From: JAFLCM01 sp964510955
GTDB lineage: Bacteria; Planctomycetota; Phycisphaerae; Phycisphaerales; UBA1924
Reading direction: 5' to 3'
Length of the DNA stretch: 64,000 nucleotides
Assembly (NCBI GenBank): GCA_964510955.1
Contig: CAZEDW010000012.1
Span: 28,407 to 92,406 of the forward strand
This document shows, one piece after another, positions 18,793 to 30,255 of the stretch; the first letter of the stretch is position 1; each line of letters begins with the position of its first letter. The notes under the pieces are model-generated. The model ran no database searches and was not told the DNA's origin. It saw only the letters and a program-made list of their open reading frames with translations. The position numbers and the translations under genes were made by a program.

Positions 18793-20067
18793 ATGAGCCC
18801 CAGTGACGCCCTCGAGGATCCCCCGGAGCCGACCCTGACAGAAGGCCAGTTGTTCAACCAACTGCAGCCGCTGCTGGCGGTTTGCTCCACCCTGACCCAG
18901 GACCGCCCGGTAGACGCGGTGCTGGATGACCTGCTGCGCGAACTGCGCCGGCTGGTGCGGGCGCAGGCGGGGGCGATCTATCTGATCGAGGGCGATCAGC
19001 TGCGCTTCGTGTGCACCCAGAACGACGCCCGCCCGGAGATGAACCAGACGCCGCGCGCTGGGTCGGCGGTGTTCGGCGCGGCGTTCAAGAGCATCCGCAT
19101 CCCGCTCAACGGCCCGTCTTTGGCGGCGTTCTGCGGGCGCGAGGGCGAGGCGCTCAATATCCCTGACGCCTACCACATCCCCGAGTCCGCCCCGTATCGG
19201 TTCGACCGCCAGTACGACGACCGCACCGGTTACAAGTGCCAGTCCATCCTGGTGCTGCCCCTGGGCGTGGCGGGACGCAAGCCCATCGGCGTGGTGCAAG
19301 CCATCAATCACCTCCCCGACCCGCACGCCTCACGCCCGCACATGATCCCGGGCGCCAGCGGATTTTCGGCCTTCCCCGACAGCGCGATGCAGCTCGGGCA
19401 GGCGCTGGCGTCGATGGCGACCATCGTGGTGGCCAACGCGCAGCTGCGGGCGCAGGTTCAGCGGCAGCACCTTGACACGATTTTCCGACTGGCCAAGGCC
19501 GCCGAGTTCCGCGACAACGACACCGGCGCGCACGTGCAGCGGGTGAGCATGTACTGCGAGCTGATCGCCCGCGAGATGGGCCTGCCGCAGGAGCGGTGCC
19601 AGGAGATCCTGTTCGCCGCGCCCATGCACGACGTGGGCAAGCTGGGCGTGCCCGACGCGATCCTGAACAAGCCCGGCCCGCTGACGCCCGAGGAGCGCGT
19701 CGAGATGCAGAAGCACACCACCATCGGGGCCCAGATCCTGCGCGGCTCGGAGACGGGCGTGGTGAAGGTGGCCGAGTCGATCGCGATCAGCCACCACGAG
19801 AAATGGGACGGCACGGGCTACCCGCACGGGCTGAGCGGGGCGGCGATCCCCGTCGAGGGGCGCATCTGTGCCGTGGCAGACGTGTTCGACGCGCTGACAA
19901 GCCCGCGGGTGTACAAGCCGCCGTTCCCGGTTGAGAAAGCGTTCGCCATCATCCAGAAGGACTCGGGAACGCACTTCGACCCCGAGGCCGTCGGCGCGTT
20001 CGTGCGATCGCGCGATACGGTCGAGGCGATTCAGGCCGCCTATTGCGAAGTCGCGGCCAACAAGTGA
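18793..20067 (+). CDS. GAF domain and HD-GYP domain protein (cyclic-di-GMP phosphodiesterase type)
   Basis: 424 residues, cytosolic. An N-terminal GAF sensor (about 20-220; AGAIYLIEGDQLRFV, SILVLPLGVAGRKPIGVVQA) is followed by an HD-GYP phosphodiesterase domain (about 225-420). Metal and catalytic motifs are intact: DTGAHVQRVS, MHDVGKLGVPDAI, HTTIGAQIL, SHHEKWDGTGYP (the GYP motif) and ADVFDALTS. The family hydrolyses cyclic di-GMP, so this is probably a signal-responsive phosphodiesterase. The GAF ligand is unknown. It starts with ATG 18793, divergent from glgP, and is convergent with the kinase gene. Confidence 0.94.
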   Translation: MSPSDALEDPPEPTLTEGQLFNQLQPLLAVCSTLTQDRPVDAVLDDLLRELRRLVRAQAGAIYLIEGDQLRFVCTQNDARPEMNQTPRAGSAVFGAAFKSIRIPLNGPSLAAFCGREGEALNIPDAYHIPESAPYRFDRQYDDRTGYKCQSILVLPLGVAGRKPIGVVQAINHLPDPHASRPHMIPGASGFSAFPDSAMQLGQALASMATIVVANAQLRAQVQRQHLDTIFRLAKAAEFRDNDTGAHVQRVSMYCELIAREMGLPQERCQEILFAAPMHDVGKLGVPDAILNKPGPLTPEERVEMQKHTTIGAQILRGSETGVVKVAESIAISHHEKWDGTGYPHGLSGAAIPVEGRICAVADVFDALTSPRVYKPPFPVEKAFAIIQKDSGTHFDPEAVGAFVRSRDTVEAIQAAYCEVAANK

Positions 20068-20112
20068 ACGGGTGCTGCCCGGACCGGCAGGACCCCAGGG
20101 CGGCCGGCGTGG

Positions 20113-22452
<2,340 letters not shown>

Positions 22453-22842
22453 CCGCGCATGGGCCGGCGCTGCCGCGGCGCTCCGCGCGGCGTCCGCGGC
22501 GGCCGACTGCTTGTCCTGCGCCTCGCGGAGCCGGGCCGAGGCGAGGCTGACTTCCTCGGTTACGTCGTCGATCGGGCTCGTGCGGGGTGAGGGTGGCGGC
22601 GTCGCGGGCCCGGTCCTGAGCCCAACGCCCGCGCCCGAACGCCCGACCTCGCCGGTTGGCGGATCATCGTTGATGCGGCGTTCCTGGGTGGGTTCGTCGT
22701 GAATCTCTCGTCTCCGTGGCGCGGCGGCACCGGGCCGGCCCCAAGTCTACCGGGGACGGCGCGCAGCCTGTCGAGATCGTGAATGAAAACAGCCCGGGGT
22801 CGCCGGGCTGGGGGTGGAACAGTGATGACCGGCGGTTGAGCT
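22453..22842. other. Region upstream of kinase, partly a possible N-terminal extension
   Basis: 390 bp. 22453-22704 is open in the kinase frame on the minus strand and could encode a disordered N-terminus (see kinase entry). 22705-22842 holds an in-frame TAG near 22745 and the terminator hairpin at 22791-22809. Confidence 0.5.
22791..22809 (-). terminator. Intrinsic terminator after the DUF4394-type gene
   Basis: Inverted repeat AGCCCGG/CCGGGCT with a 5-base loop. Read on the minus strand it is followed by GTTTTCATTC, giving a short U-tract. It lies 34 bases after the stop of the gene ending at 22843. Confidence 0.7.
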
Positions 22843-23697
22843 TCAGCGCCGGCGGCGGAGACCGCCCAGGCCCGCGAGCCCGAGCACGCCCGCCACGCCG
22901 GGGGTCGGGACAATCGCCAGCGAACCAAAGAAGACGTTGCCGCGCTGGCCGTCGCCGATTTCGCCCAGGAAGGTCGCGGCTCCGGTCTGCAGGTTGATCT
23001 GGTAGAAACCGCTGTACGCGCCGTCGTCGGTGTTCAGCACGGCGTAGGCGTTGGGCCCGTGGATGTCAAAGCCGGCGAGGCTGTTGAAGTCGACGCCCAG
23101 GCTGCCCACGAGGGTTGTGACACCGTTGTTGGGGGGATTCTGGATGTAGAGCGCATCGGTCGTCGAATCGATGTCGTACAGGGTGGTCGAGGTGGCGCCG
23201 GCATAGCTGTTGGTATACGCGGAGCCGACGCTGCTGGAGGTTGCACCATTGAGGTTGATGTCGTTGCCGGCGACGGCGCCGCTGTTGGGGTTCACGCGGA
23301 GATTCTGACCGGCGTCGCTGGTGATGCGGATGCGGTCTACGGTCGGGTTGAAATCAAAGCCGAAAGAGCTGCCCGAGAGCGCGGGCGTGAACGACGAGGT
23401 CCCCACCTGGGTCGCGGCGCCGGTCGCGGTGTTGATTGTGTAAATATTGCTGCGGCTGCCAAGCCCGTAGAGCTCGCCGGTGGCGGGGCGGAAGTCAATG
23501 CCCTTGATGACCTCGTCGGTCTGCATGCCGGTGATGGTCGCGAGGAATGACGAGAAGCCCGGGGTGCTCACGTCCCACGAGTAGAGGCTGCGGCCGTTGG
23601 TGCTCACACCGAACGCTGTAACGCCGCCCACAGAACCCAATGCGGCGCTGGTCACGGACGCGAGGGTCACAGTTGCCAAGATCATCGACTTCTTCAT
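22843..23697 (-). CDS. Secreted DUF4394-like protein with PEP-CTERM-like tail
   Basis: 284 residues. ATG 23697 has GGGAGAG upstream and starts a signal peptide (MKKSMILATVTLASVTSAAL). The body matches the DUF4394 pattern (IKGIDFRPATGELYGLGS, YTINTATGAATQVG, FGFDFNPTVDRIRITSDAGQ, NLRVNPNSGAV), a beta-propeller-like fold common in secreted proteins. The C-terminus is PTPG, a hydrophobic stretch (VAGVLGLAGLGGL) and RRRR, a planctomycete variant of the PEP-CTERM sorting signal recognised by exosortase-type systems. No exosortase is in the window. An intrinsic terminator follows. Confidence 0.88.
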   Translation of the reverse strand: MKKSMILATVTLASVTSAALGSVGGVTAFGVSTNGRSLYSWDVSTPGFSSFLATITGMQTDEVIKGIDFRPATGELYGLGSRSNIYTINTATGAATQVGTSSFTPALSGSSFGFDFNPTVDRIRITSDAGQNLRVNPNSGAVAGNDINLNGATSSSVGSAYTNSYAGATSTTLYDIDSTTDALYIQNPPNNGVTTLVGSLGVDFNSLAGFDIHGPNAYAVLNTDDGAYSGFYQINLQTGAATFLGEIGDGQRGNVFFGSLAIVPTPGVAGVLGLAGLGGLRRRR

Positions 23698-24332
23698 TTC
23701 TGGCTCTCCCCATTGAATGTCAGGCCGGCGCAGACTCCAAGCCGGCCGATCTGCCGTGGTGCACGGATGTGTTGGCCCAACAAGGACCAGCCCTGCAATG
23801 TCCGAGCGAACCACTCTGAGTTTCCAATCAACGACTCCCGACAGAAGCCCCTCGCTGTGCCGCGAATATGGGGCCTGCGGTGGAGACTACCAACTTCGCC
23901 CAGCCTCGCCAAGCAGATTCAGGCGGCAACGAGGAAAATTCCGGGACGTGTCCCCAAAGGCCCGCGGGGAACCGGTTCCCCCGTGCTGGCATATTCAAAG
24001 ACCTCGGTTCGGTGACGATTCCCGGTCGGGACATCTGCGTCCCGGTGCGCCGGACATCGTCTGCCGTAAGGCACGACCGGCCGTTGGGCGATCGGGCGGG
24101 CTAGAAGAAGCTGTTGAGAGCGGCGCACGGGGCGCCACTGTTCGGGAATGGGTGGGCGCTGGGGGGCTTCGCACCTTCGTTTCGGCGCATTCGCGGGCCT
24201 ATGATGCTCCCGCGGCGCAAGCGCCGGAGGGGCTCGCGGCGCCGGACCGGTGGCAACGGACCAACGCCGCCACCCGCCCCATTCCGCGTCCCGGCGTACG
24301 TTGCGCCTCACCGCGCCCGCAATCCGCCTTAC
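23698..24332. other. 635-bp intergenic region with no recognised content
   Basis: Lies between two same-strand secreted-protein genes and should hold the promoter of the gene starting at 23697. Open frames exist on both strands, as expected at this GC content, but none has a signal peptide, family motif or Shine-Dalgarno that persuades. No tRNA, hairpin or tandem repeat was recognised. Confidence 0.45.
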
Positions 24333-26957
24333 TCACCGGCACGCCTGTCCGAACCGCACCAGCAAGAGCGTCAGGTCGGCGGTATTGACCGTGCCGTCGC
24401 CGTTGAAATCGACGCTGGTACCGGGCGACCCCGGCGTGACGGTCTGACCAAACCGCAGCAAGAGCAGCGTCAAGTCGCCGGTGTTCACCACGCCGTCATC
24501 GTTCGCATCTCCAACGCACGACGGCGGCGGGGCGAAGTCGATCTGGTTGGGGAGCACGATAAAGGACTGGAGTGAACTGAAGTTCGTGCTGTCGGCGTTG
24601 CCGATGATGGCCTCGGGGCCGAGGCGCGAGAGGTCGGTCCCGCCGCGCGCGAACTCGCCGCGCTCGGTGCCGATGGGGAGGTGCAGATCGGCGATGAGGG
24701 GACGGCGAGGGCGCTCGCCCGCCGGGTGAAGGGTCTGCGTGGCAGGGTCGAGCGCGGTGCCGGAGTTGAGAAGGCTGAGGGCGTACTGGTTCTGGTTGGA
24801 GGGGCCGGAGGTAGCGACGATCGCGTCAGTCTTGCCGTCGCCGTTGATGTCGCCCACGGCGAGGTAGACGCCGTTGCGGCTGATGGGGACGGAAACCTGG
24901 GGCGGGAGCGCGGCCTGCGTGAGCCCGGGCTGCACGATGATGGTGCCGCCGGGGGAGCCGGTGCGGAGGGCGATGAGGTCTGCGACGCCGTCGGCGTCGA
25001 TGTCGCCCAGCGCGAAGTCCGTGCAGTTTGCGCCGAAGGGAATGATGGTGCCGGCGGTGAAGGCGCCGGCGTTGAACGTAAGCGGGGCGACGTTCCCGGC
25101 CTGGTGATCGGCGATGAAGAAGAGGTTTGCCGGCAGCCCGCTGTCCGGAGGCGGCGCGAGAAAGCGGTCCCAACCCAAGGTTGGCAGGTTGACGGCGATT
25201 GGCGAAGCGAACGTGCCGGTGGTGGTTCCAAGGTAAACGCGGGCCGCGGGGGTGGTCGCGCTGTAGACCACGGCGATGTCGGTGACGCCGTCGGCGTTGA
25301 CATCGGTGGTGGTGATGGAATCGACGATGTTCCCGGTGTTGATTGAGAGGATGAGCGAGAAGGGACTTGCCGGGGGTGGTGCGGGGTTGTATTCAAAGAC
25401 GGCGATGGTGTTGGTGGTCGGGATGCCAACGGCGATGCGGTCTGGGGAGTTGTTCGGAAACGTGGGGGGTGGCGGGAGGACGTCGACCTCGAAGGCGCGG
25501 GCGAGCGGGCGCGCGACGATGGGTGCCTGGAACTGCCCGGAGCCGTCGGCGAGGTTGAGGAAAAGGGCCATGTCGCCGCCCTCGATGCCCGCGACGGCGT
25601 CGGCGAACCCGTCGGCGTTGAAGTCCCCCACTGCGGTGGAGCGGATGCCGCCTCGGAAGGAGAAGTTCGTGAAGCGCTGCGGGGATTCGAAGTCCCCGAA
25701 GCCCTTTCCGAGGATCACGATGGCATCGCCGTCGGCGCGGTTCAGCGCGACGAGGTCGTCGGCAACGCCGTCAGAGAGAATGTCGGCGAGGACGGCGTCG
25801 GAGGTGGAACTGCCCGCCGGGAGATCAACTCGGGGGCCCCAGAGCAGGGGGCCGTTAGAGCGCCAGAGATTGACCGAATCGGTGTTCGAGTTGACGGCGA
25901 AGACCTCGGCGGTTCCGTCGTTGTTCAGGTCGGCGGCGGAGACCTCCTGCGTCCCGCTGTCGCCGTCGAGTGTGACGATGGGGCCAAATCTCCCGTTGCC
26001 CAGGCTGGGGCGGATGAAGATGTCGTTGAGGTTGGAGGCGAGGATGTCGTCGTGCCCGTCGTTGTTGACATCGTCGAGGACAACCTCGAAGAGGCTGGGG
26101 GTAAAGGTGATCTCCGAGAGCGTGAACGGATCGCCGGGGGCGAGCGGGAGACCGGTGGCGGCGTTCAGCGGGGTGAGTGTGCCCGGCGCGGTGCGCCGGA
26201 GGATTGAGACCGACGACGCGCCGCTGATGACGGCAACCTCGTCGGCTCCGTCGCCGTCGATGTCGCCCACGGCGTTGCCGGAAAAGGTTGCCCCGGGGAT
26301 GGTGAGGGTTGTGGGAGACTGGAAGACGCCGCCACCGCTGTTCGGGAAGACTTGGATCAGGCCGTTGTTCGGCGATTGAAATGTGTTGGAGACGGAGACG
26401 ATGTCGGGGCATTTGTCGCCGGTCAGATCGGTGACTTTGACGCAGTTCTCACCGAAGGGGCTGCCGGCGACCTGGGCGCAGGGGACGGGCGCGGCGAAGG
26501 TGCCGCCGGGCTGCTGGCGGATGAACGAGAGGTTCTCGAACGAGATGGCGAGGAGGTCCTCGTCGCCGTCGCAGTCGAGATCCGCACAGGCGGAGTCGGT
26601 GGCAACTTCGAGGAGGAAAGCGGCGATCGACATGGGCTGCGCGGGTGTGGTGAGATCCTGCTTTGAGACGGCCTGATCGCCGAAGAACAGGGCCGCAAGC
26701 AGGTCGAGCGGCGCCCCGGGGGACGACTGAGTGTTCAGCAGTTCGAGTGTGGTTGGGTTGGCGTTGCCACCGGGCTGGCCGTCTTTGTCGATGTCGGCAA
26801 CGAACGGGAACACCGAGAAGGGACGAGACGGCTTCCCGAAACCTGCAAGCAGTCCCGGCGAAGCAACCCCGCACAAGCCCAACGCGAGTAGCCGTGGAAT
26901 CGCCGCCTTCACGGCACGGCATAATCGGAAGTTGGACCGATTCTCGCTGATGGTCAT
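24333..26957 (-). CDS. Secreted FG-GAP/VCBS-like repeat protein with dockerin-like tail
   Basis: 874 residues. ATG 26957 has GGAGG upstream. The N-terminus carries a hydrophobic export segment (IPRLLALGLCGVASPGLLAG). The body consists of about ten FG-GAP/VCBS-type blades with Ca-binding loops (DIDGDGADEVAVI, DLNNDGTAEVFAV, DFNADGFADAVAG, DINGDGKTDAIVA), predicted to form beta-propellers as in integrin-like proteins. The tail is the dockerin-like pair DANDDGVVNTGDLTLLLLRF and DFNGDGTVNTADLTLLLVRF, with CV before and ending FGQACR. The role is likely surface adhesion or binding; no catalytic residues were recognised. Confidence 0.88.
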   Translation of the reverse strand: MTISENRSNFRLCRAVKAAIPRLLALGLCGVASPGLLAGFGKPSRPFSVFPFVADIDKDGQPGGNANPTTLELLNTQSSPGAPLDLLAALFFGDQAVSKQDLTTPAQPMSIAAFLLEVATDSACADLDCDGDEDLLAISFENLSFIRQQPGGTFAAPVPCAQVAGSPFGENCVKVTDLTGDKCPDIVSVSNTFQSPNNGLIQVFPNSGGGVFQSPTTLTIPGATFSGNAVGDIDGDGADEVAVISGASSVSILRRTAPGTLTPLNAATGLPLAPGDPFTLSEITFTPSLFEVVLDDVNNDGHDDILASNLNDIFIRPSLGNGRFGPIVTLDGDSGTQEVSAADLNNDGTAEVFAVNSNTDSVNLWRSNGPLLWGPRVDLPAGSSTSDAVLADILSDGVADDLVALNRADGDAIVILGKGFGDFESPQRFTNFSFRGGIRSTAVGDFNADGFADAVAGIEGGDMALFLNLADGSGQFQAPIVARPLARAFEVDVLPPPPTFPNNSPDRIAVGIPTTNTIAVFEYNPAPPPASPFSLILSINTGNIVDSITTTDVNADGVTDIAVVYSATTPAARVYLGTTTGTFASPIAVNLPTLGWDRFLAPPPDSGLPANLFFIADHQAGNVAPLTFNAGAFTAGTIIPFGANCTDFALGDIDADGVADLIALRTGSPGGTIIVQPGLTQAALPPQVSVPISRNGVYLAVGDINGDGKTDAIVATSGPSNQNQYALSLLNSGTALDPATQTLHPAGERPRRPLIADLHLPIGTERGEFARGGTDLSRLGPEAIIGNADSTNFSSLQSFIVLPNQIDFAPPPSCVGDANDDGVVNTGDLTLLLLRFGQTVTPGSPGTSVDFNGDGTVNTADLTLLLVRFGQACR

Positions 26958-27687
26958 GGGGGCCTCCGGGTTCTGGTTGCTTGAGAATACTGCCAACAGC
27001 CGGGTCTTCCTTCCCAAAACCCAAACTCTCAACCAGAAAAACACTGATCGTCGGCCTCTTCGCACTCAACCCCAGCACTGGAAGCCCACTGGGGCATGCC
27101 ACGAGCCCGATACCGCTGAAGCCCGCCTTGCGACTGGCTTGCTCCGATCCTGTTCCGAGCACGCAGTTTGCTGGCGTGACATACCAGTCGCAGAGCCGAC
27201 TTGTGCGGCGCGACCCGAGGAGACTTCCGTGGCGCCCGCCGCCCGATGGCGGACCGCCTTTCTCGCCGGGCGCCTGCCCCATCACTCCGGACCGCGGGTC
27301 CTCCTAGGTTGGCTCGTCGTGATTCACCATCCTCCTGCACCGGTTCGTCCCTGACCGGCCGCCGCTGAATCTAGCGAGTCGGCACCCTCCCCCTGACAGA
27401 ACGTAAACCGCGCTTCAATCGGCGACCGGATCGCGGCGCACGGCCGATTGTGGTTCGCATGCATGTCTGCGTGGACGCGTCTGTCTTGCGGAATTCATTG
27501 GACCCGCGTCCGAAAATGCGGTAAGCTGACCACAGCGCCGCCTGCACACGCGGCGCCTCTGGGCAGGAAGGGGTCGGCGCCCGGAGATTTTACACCTTCG
27601 TATTCGCGCCGCCGCGGCATTATCACGCTCGCACGGCGCACGCGTCGGAGGGCGGTGCCTTCGAGCACCGGCAGCAGGGAGAGTCCC
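26958..27687. other. 730-bp divergent intergenic region
   Basis: Separates the minus-strand VCBS protein gene from the plus-strand sugar dehydrogenase gene and must carry both promoters. The Shine-Dalgarno AGGGAGAG (27676-27683) belongs to the latter. The frame of the dehydrogenase is open up to 27448, but the upstream part lacks a signal peptide or homology and was not included. No RNA gene or repeat was recognised. Confidence 0.45.
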
Positions 27688-29268
27688 ATGCAAGCAAGAC
27701 CGCCCACCGTGCGCCACGTCCGCGCTTCCCGTACGCACCATTGGCAACTGGCCGCCGCAACAATCGGCTCGCTGCTGGCAGCCGGGCACGCGCCCGGTGA
27801 CACCACGCCGCTCGCCATCCTCGACCCGAACCTGCAGGTCACAACCGTGGTCGGGACGGGGATCAACCAGCCCATCGGCATCGTGTTCCTGGGCACGAAC
27901 GATTTCCTGGTGCTCGAGAAGGCATCGGGGCAGGTAAAGCGCGTGATCAACGGCGTGCTTCAGCCGGCTCCCGTTCTCGACCTCGCCGTCAACTCCGCGT
28001 CCGAGCGCGGCCTGCTGAGCATGGTGCTCGATCCCGGCTTCGCGACCAACGGTCTGGCCTACATCCGCTGGACCGAGAGCAGCACGGGCGTGGACACGAC
28101 GACAACGCTCGAGACCCCCCTGCTGGGCAATCGGGTGGACCGCTTCGTCTGGAACGGCTCTACGTTCACGCAGGACATCAACGTCATCAGGCTGCGGTCG
28201 CTTCAGACAGACACCGTCGCCGTGACCGGGCACCCCGGCACCAACAACGCCGGCAACCCCGCTGGCAACCACAACGGCGGGGTCATCAGGATCGGTCCTG
28301 ACGGCAAGCTCTACATCTTCATGGGTGACCAGGGTCGTCGCGGATGGATGCAAAACCTTGCCAACGGGCCATTCCTGACCGCCCCACTCGTAGACGACAC
28401 CTTCGGCGGGCCTTCCCCGGACAACGCCCACCTCTCGGGCGTCATTCTCCGGCTCAACACCGACGGCTCAACGCCCGCGGACAACCCATTCTTCGCGGTC
28501 GGCGCGGCGGTGGGCGGCGAAGTGGGCGCCAACCTCCAGAAGCTTTATTCTTACGGCCACCGCAACGGCTTCGGCATGGCCTTTGACCCCGCCACCGGCG
28601 CCCTGTGGGAGACCGAGAACGCCGACGACGCCTACAGCGAGCTGAACCGCGTCGTCCCCGGCATGAACGGCGGGTGGATCCAGCTGGCCGGGCCTATGTC
28701 ACGCCAGCCCGATTTCAAGCTCATCGAGACCACGCAGTTCAACAGCGCGCTCCAGCAGAACCGCTGGCCGCCGACCCGCATCGCCTACACCCCGGCGCTC
28801 GCCGCGTCGCGGCTGTTCATGCTCCCGGGCGCCACCTACCGCGACCCCGAGCTGAGCTGGCGCTACGAGATCGGCCCCGCCGGCACGGCGTTCGTCACCG
28901 GCGACGCCCTCGGCGCCGATTACAACGGCACGCTCTGGATGGGCTCGGCCCGCGCGTTCTCGCAGGTTGGCGGCAACGGCGGCAGCCTCTACCGCTTCAA
29001 GCTCACTCCAGACCGCCTGCACGTCGACACCAGCGCCGACCCGCGTCTGGCGGATCTGGTCGCTGACAATCTCTTCCGCAACACCAAGTTTGACGGCACC
29101 GAGAGCGAGACCCTGCAGATCGGCAGGGGCTTCGGGATCACGCCGGATATCGAGCAGGGCCCTGACGGGAACCTGTACGTCGTCTCGAACACCGACAACG
29201 CGATCTACCGGATCAGCCGCCGCCCCACCACCCTCAAGCTCCCCTCCGGAGGTGACGCCAATGAATAA
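27688..29268 (+). CDS. PQQ-dependent sugar dehydrogenase family protein, exported
   Basis: 526 residues. ATG 27688 follows AGGGAGAG and starts a Tat- or Sec-like N-terminus (HWQLAAATIGSLLAAGHAPG). The body is a six-bladed propeller of the soluble aldose sugar dehydrogenase type (GSDH): QPIGIVFLGTNDFLVLEK, GLLSMVLDPGFATNGLAYI, a catalytic-His region HNGGVIRIGPDGKLYIFMGD, SYGHRNGFGMAFDPATGALW, TENADDAYSELN and GPDGNLYVVSNT. These enzymes oxidise aldoses in the periplasm with pyrroloquinoline quinone; no PQQ synthesis genes are nearby, and some planctomycete relatives may bind other ligands. Its stop overlaps the next gene's start by 8 bases, so they form an operon. Confidence 0.88.
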   Translation: MQARPPTVRHVRASRTHHWQLAAATIGSLLAAGHAPGDTTPLAILDPNLQVTTVVGTGINQPIGIVFLGTNDFLVLEKASGQVKRVINGVLQPAPVLDLAVNSASERGLLSMVLDPGFATNGLAYIRWTESSTGVDTTTTLETPLLGNRVDRFVWNGSTFTQDINVIRLRSLQTDTVAVTGHPGTNNAGNPAGNHNGGVIRIGPDGKLYIFMGDQGRRGWMQNLANGPFLTAPLVDDTFGGPSPDNAHLSGVILRLNTDGSTPADNPFFAVGAAVGGEVGANLQKLYSYGHRNGFGMAFDPATGALWETENADDAYSELNRVVPGMNGGWIQLAGPMSRQPDFKLIETTQFNSALQQNRWPPTRIAYTPALAASRLFMLPGATYRDPELSWRYEIGPAGTAFVTGDALGADYNGTLWMGSARAFSQVGGNGGSLYRFKLTPDRLHVDTSADPRLADLVADNLFRNTKFDGTESETLQIGRGFGITPDIEQGPDGNLYVVSNTDNAIYRISRRPTTLKLPSGGDANE

Positions 29269-29980
29269 GCACACCGCACCCGCCGCGCTCGCCGGCGCGC
29301 TCCTGCTGGCCCTTGGGGCACCGACGCTCGCCCGCCCCGAGCTTCTCGTCAACGGCGGCTTCGAGTCCGGCTTCACCAACTGGACGATCACCGACCAGGT
29401 CGGCGGCGACGGCGCGTTTGCGCCTCAGACCGGCGGTCTCAGCCCGGTGAACGGCCTGAGCGTGCCCGTGCCCCCGGAGGGCTCGCTCGCGGCCATGACC
29501 GACTCGCAAGGCCCCGGCTCTCACGCCCTGTACCAGGACGTGCTGATCCCGGCCGGCGTGACGCAGGCCACGCTGGTGTTTTCGCTGTACATCAAGAACA
29601 CCGCCGACGCCTTCCGCACCCCCGCCAATCTCGACTGGTTCAACCCCGCGCTGAACCAGCAGGCACGCGTGGACCTGATGTCGCCGAGCGCCGACCCGTT
29701 CAGCGCGGCGTCGGTGGACATCATTCAGAACCTGTTTCAGACGGCCGTCGGTTCGCCGCTCGTGACCGGGTACAACGCCTTCAACATCGACGTGACCGCG
29801 GCCCTGACGGCCCACGCGGGCGAAACGATCCGACTCCGCTTCGCCGAGGTGGACAACGTCAACATCTTCAACTTCGGCGTCGACGCGGTCAGCCTCAACA
29901 TCATTCCCTCACCGTCGATGCTCGGCCTGGCGTGCGCGACGGGCCTCATCGCCGCGCGCTCGCGCCGGCCTCGGAGCTGA
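29261..29980 (+). CDS. Secreted PEP-CTERM-like protein, possible carbohydrate-binding fold
   Basis: 239 residues. ATG 29261 overlaps the end of the sugar dehydrogenase gene by 8 bases, with GGAGG upstream. The signal peptide is LAGALLLALGAPTLAR. The mature part opens with ELLVNGGFESGFTNWT, typical of beta-jelly-roll carbohydrate-binding-like proteins, and contains LYQDVLIPAGVTQATLVFSL and ETIRLRFAEVDN. The tail IPSPS, a hydrophobic segment and RSRRPRS fit a PEP-CTERM-like sorting signal. Co-translation with the dehydrogenase suggests the two act together at the cell surface, perhaps in sugar binding and oxidation; that is inference. A strong terminator follows. Confidence 0.82.
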   Translation: MNKHTAPAALAGALLLALGAPTLARPELLVNGGFESGFTNWTITDQVGGDGAFAPQTGGLSPVNGLSVPVPPEGSLAAMTDSQGPGSHALYQDVLIPAGVTQATLVFSLYIKNTADAFRTPANLDWFNPALNQQARVDLMSPSADPFSAASVDIIQNLFQTAVGSPLVTGYNAFNIDVTAALTAHAGETIRLRFAEVDNVNIFNFGVDAVSLNIIPSPSMLGLACATGLIAARSRRPRS

Positions 29981-30012
29981 CCCGCCGGGCGGCCCGCGGC
30001 CCGATGCAATCC

Positions 30013-30050
30013 ACCGGCACGCCTGGCCTCATTGGGTCCGGCGTGCCGGT
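30013..30050 (+). terminator. Intrinsic terminator of the sugar dehydrogenase operon
   Basis: Perfect 11-bp stem ACCGGCACGCC/GGCGTGCCGGT (30013-30023 and 30040-30050) with a 16-base loop, followed by CTTCTTTTCG. It lies 33 bases after the stop at 29980. Confidence 0.85.
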
Positions 30051-30153
30051 CTTCTTTTCGTCGGTTGGACCATCCCGTGGACCCGGGGAGCGGCCCAGTG
30101 AGCGACCGACACGACCTCGGGCCGGACTGGGACGATTCCAGACCGGAACGCGC

Positions 30154-30181
30154 TTGCACGCCGCCGGTCCTGGGCTACACT
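30154..30181 (+). promoter_or_regulatory. Candidate promoter TTGCAC-N16-TACACT of the cytochrome operon
   Basis: A -35-like TTGCAC (30154-30159) and -10-like TACACT (30176-30181) with a 16-base spacer, about 75 bases before the cytochrome start. The predicted transcription start falls at the edge of the AT-rich inverted repeat at 30188-30213. Confidence 0.45.
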
Positions 30182-30187
30182 CTAAAT

Positions 30188-30213
30188 ATCAATAAATCTG
30201 TCCATTTATTGAT
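30188..30213. promoter_or_regulatory. AT-rich perfect inverted repeat, candidate operator
   Basis: ATCAATAAAT (30188-30197), loop CTGTCC, ATTTATTGAT (30204-30213): ten of ten bases pair. It is strikingly AT-rich for this sequence and sits right after the candidate -10 box, where a repressor would block transcription. The outer bases ATCAAT/ATTGAT are the reverse arrangement of an FNR site, so a plain FNR box is not claimed. Confidence 0.55.
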
Positions 30214-30255
30214 TATTACCCGCCCCCTCTCCACCCCACCGCCCGCGGAGGACCC

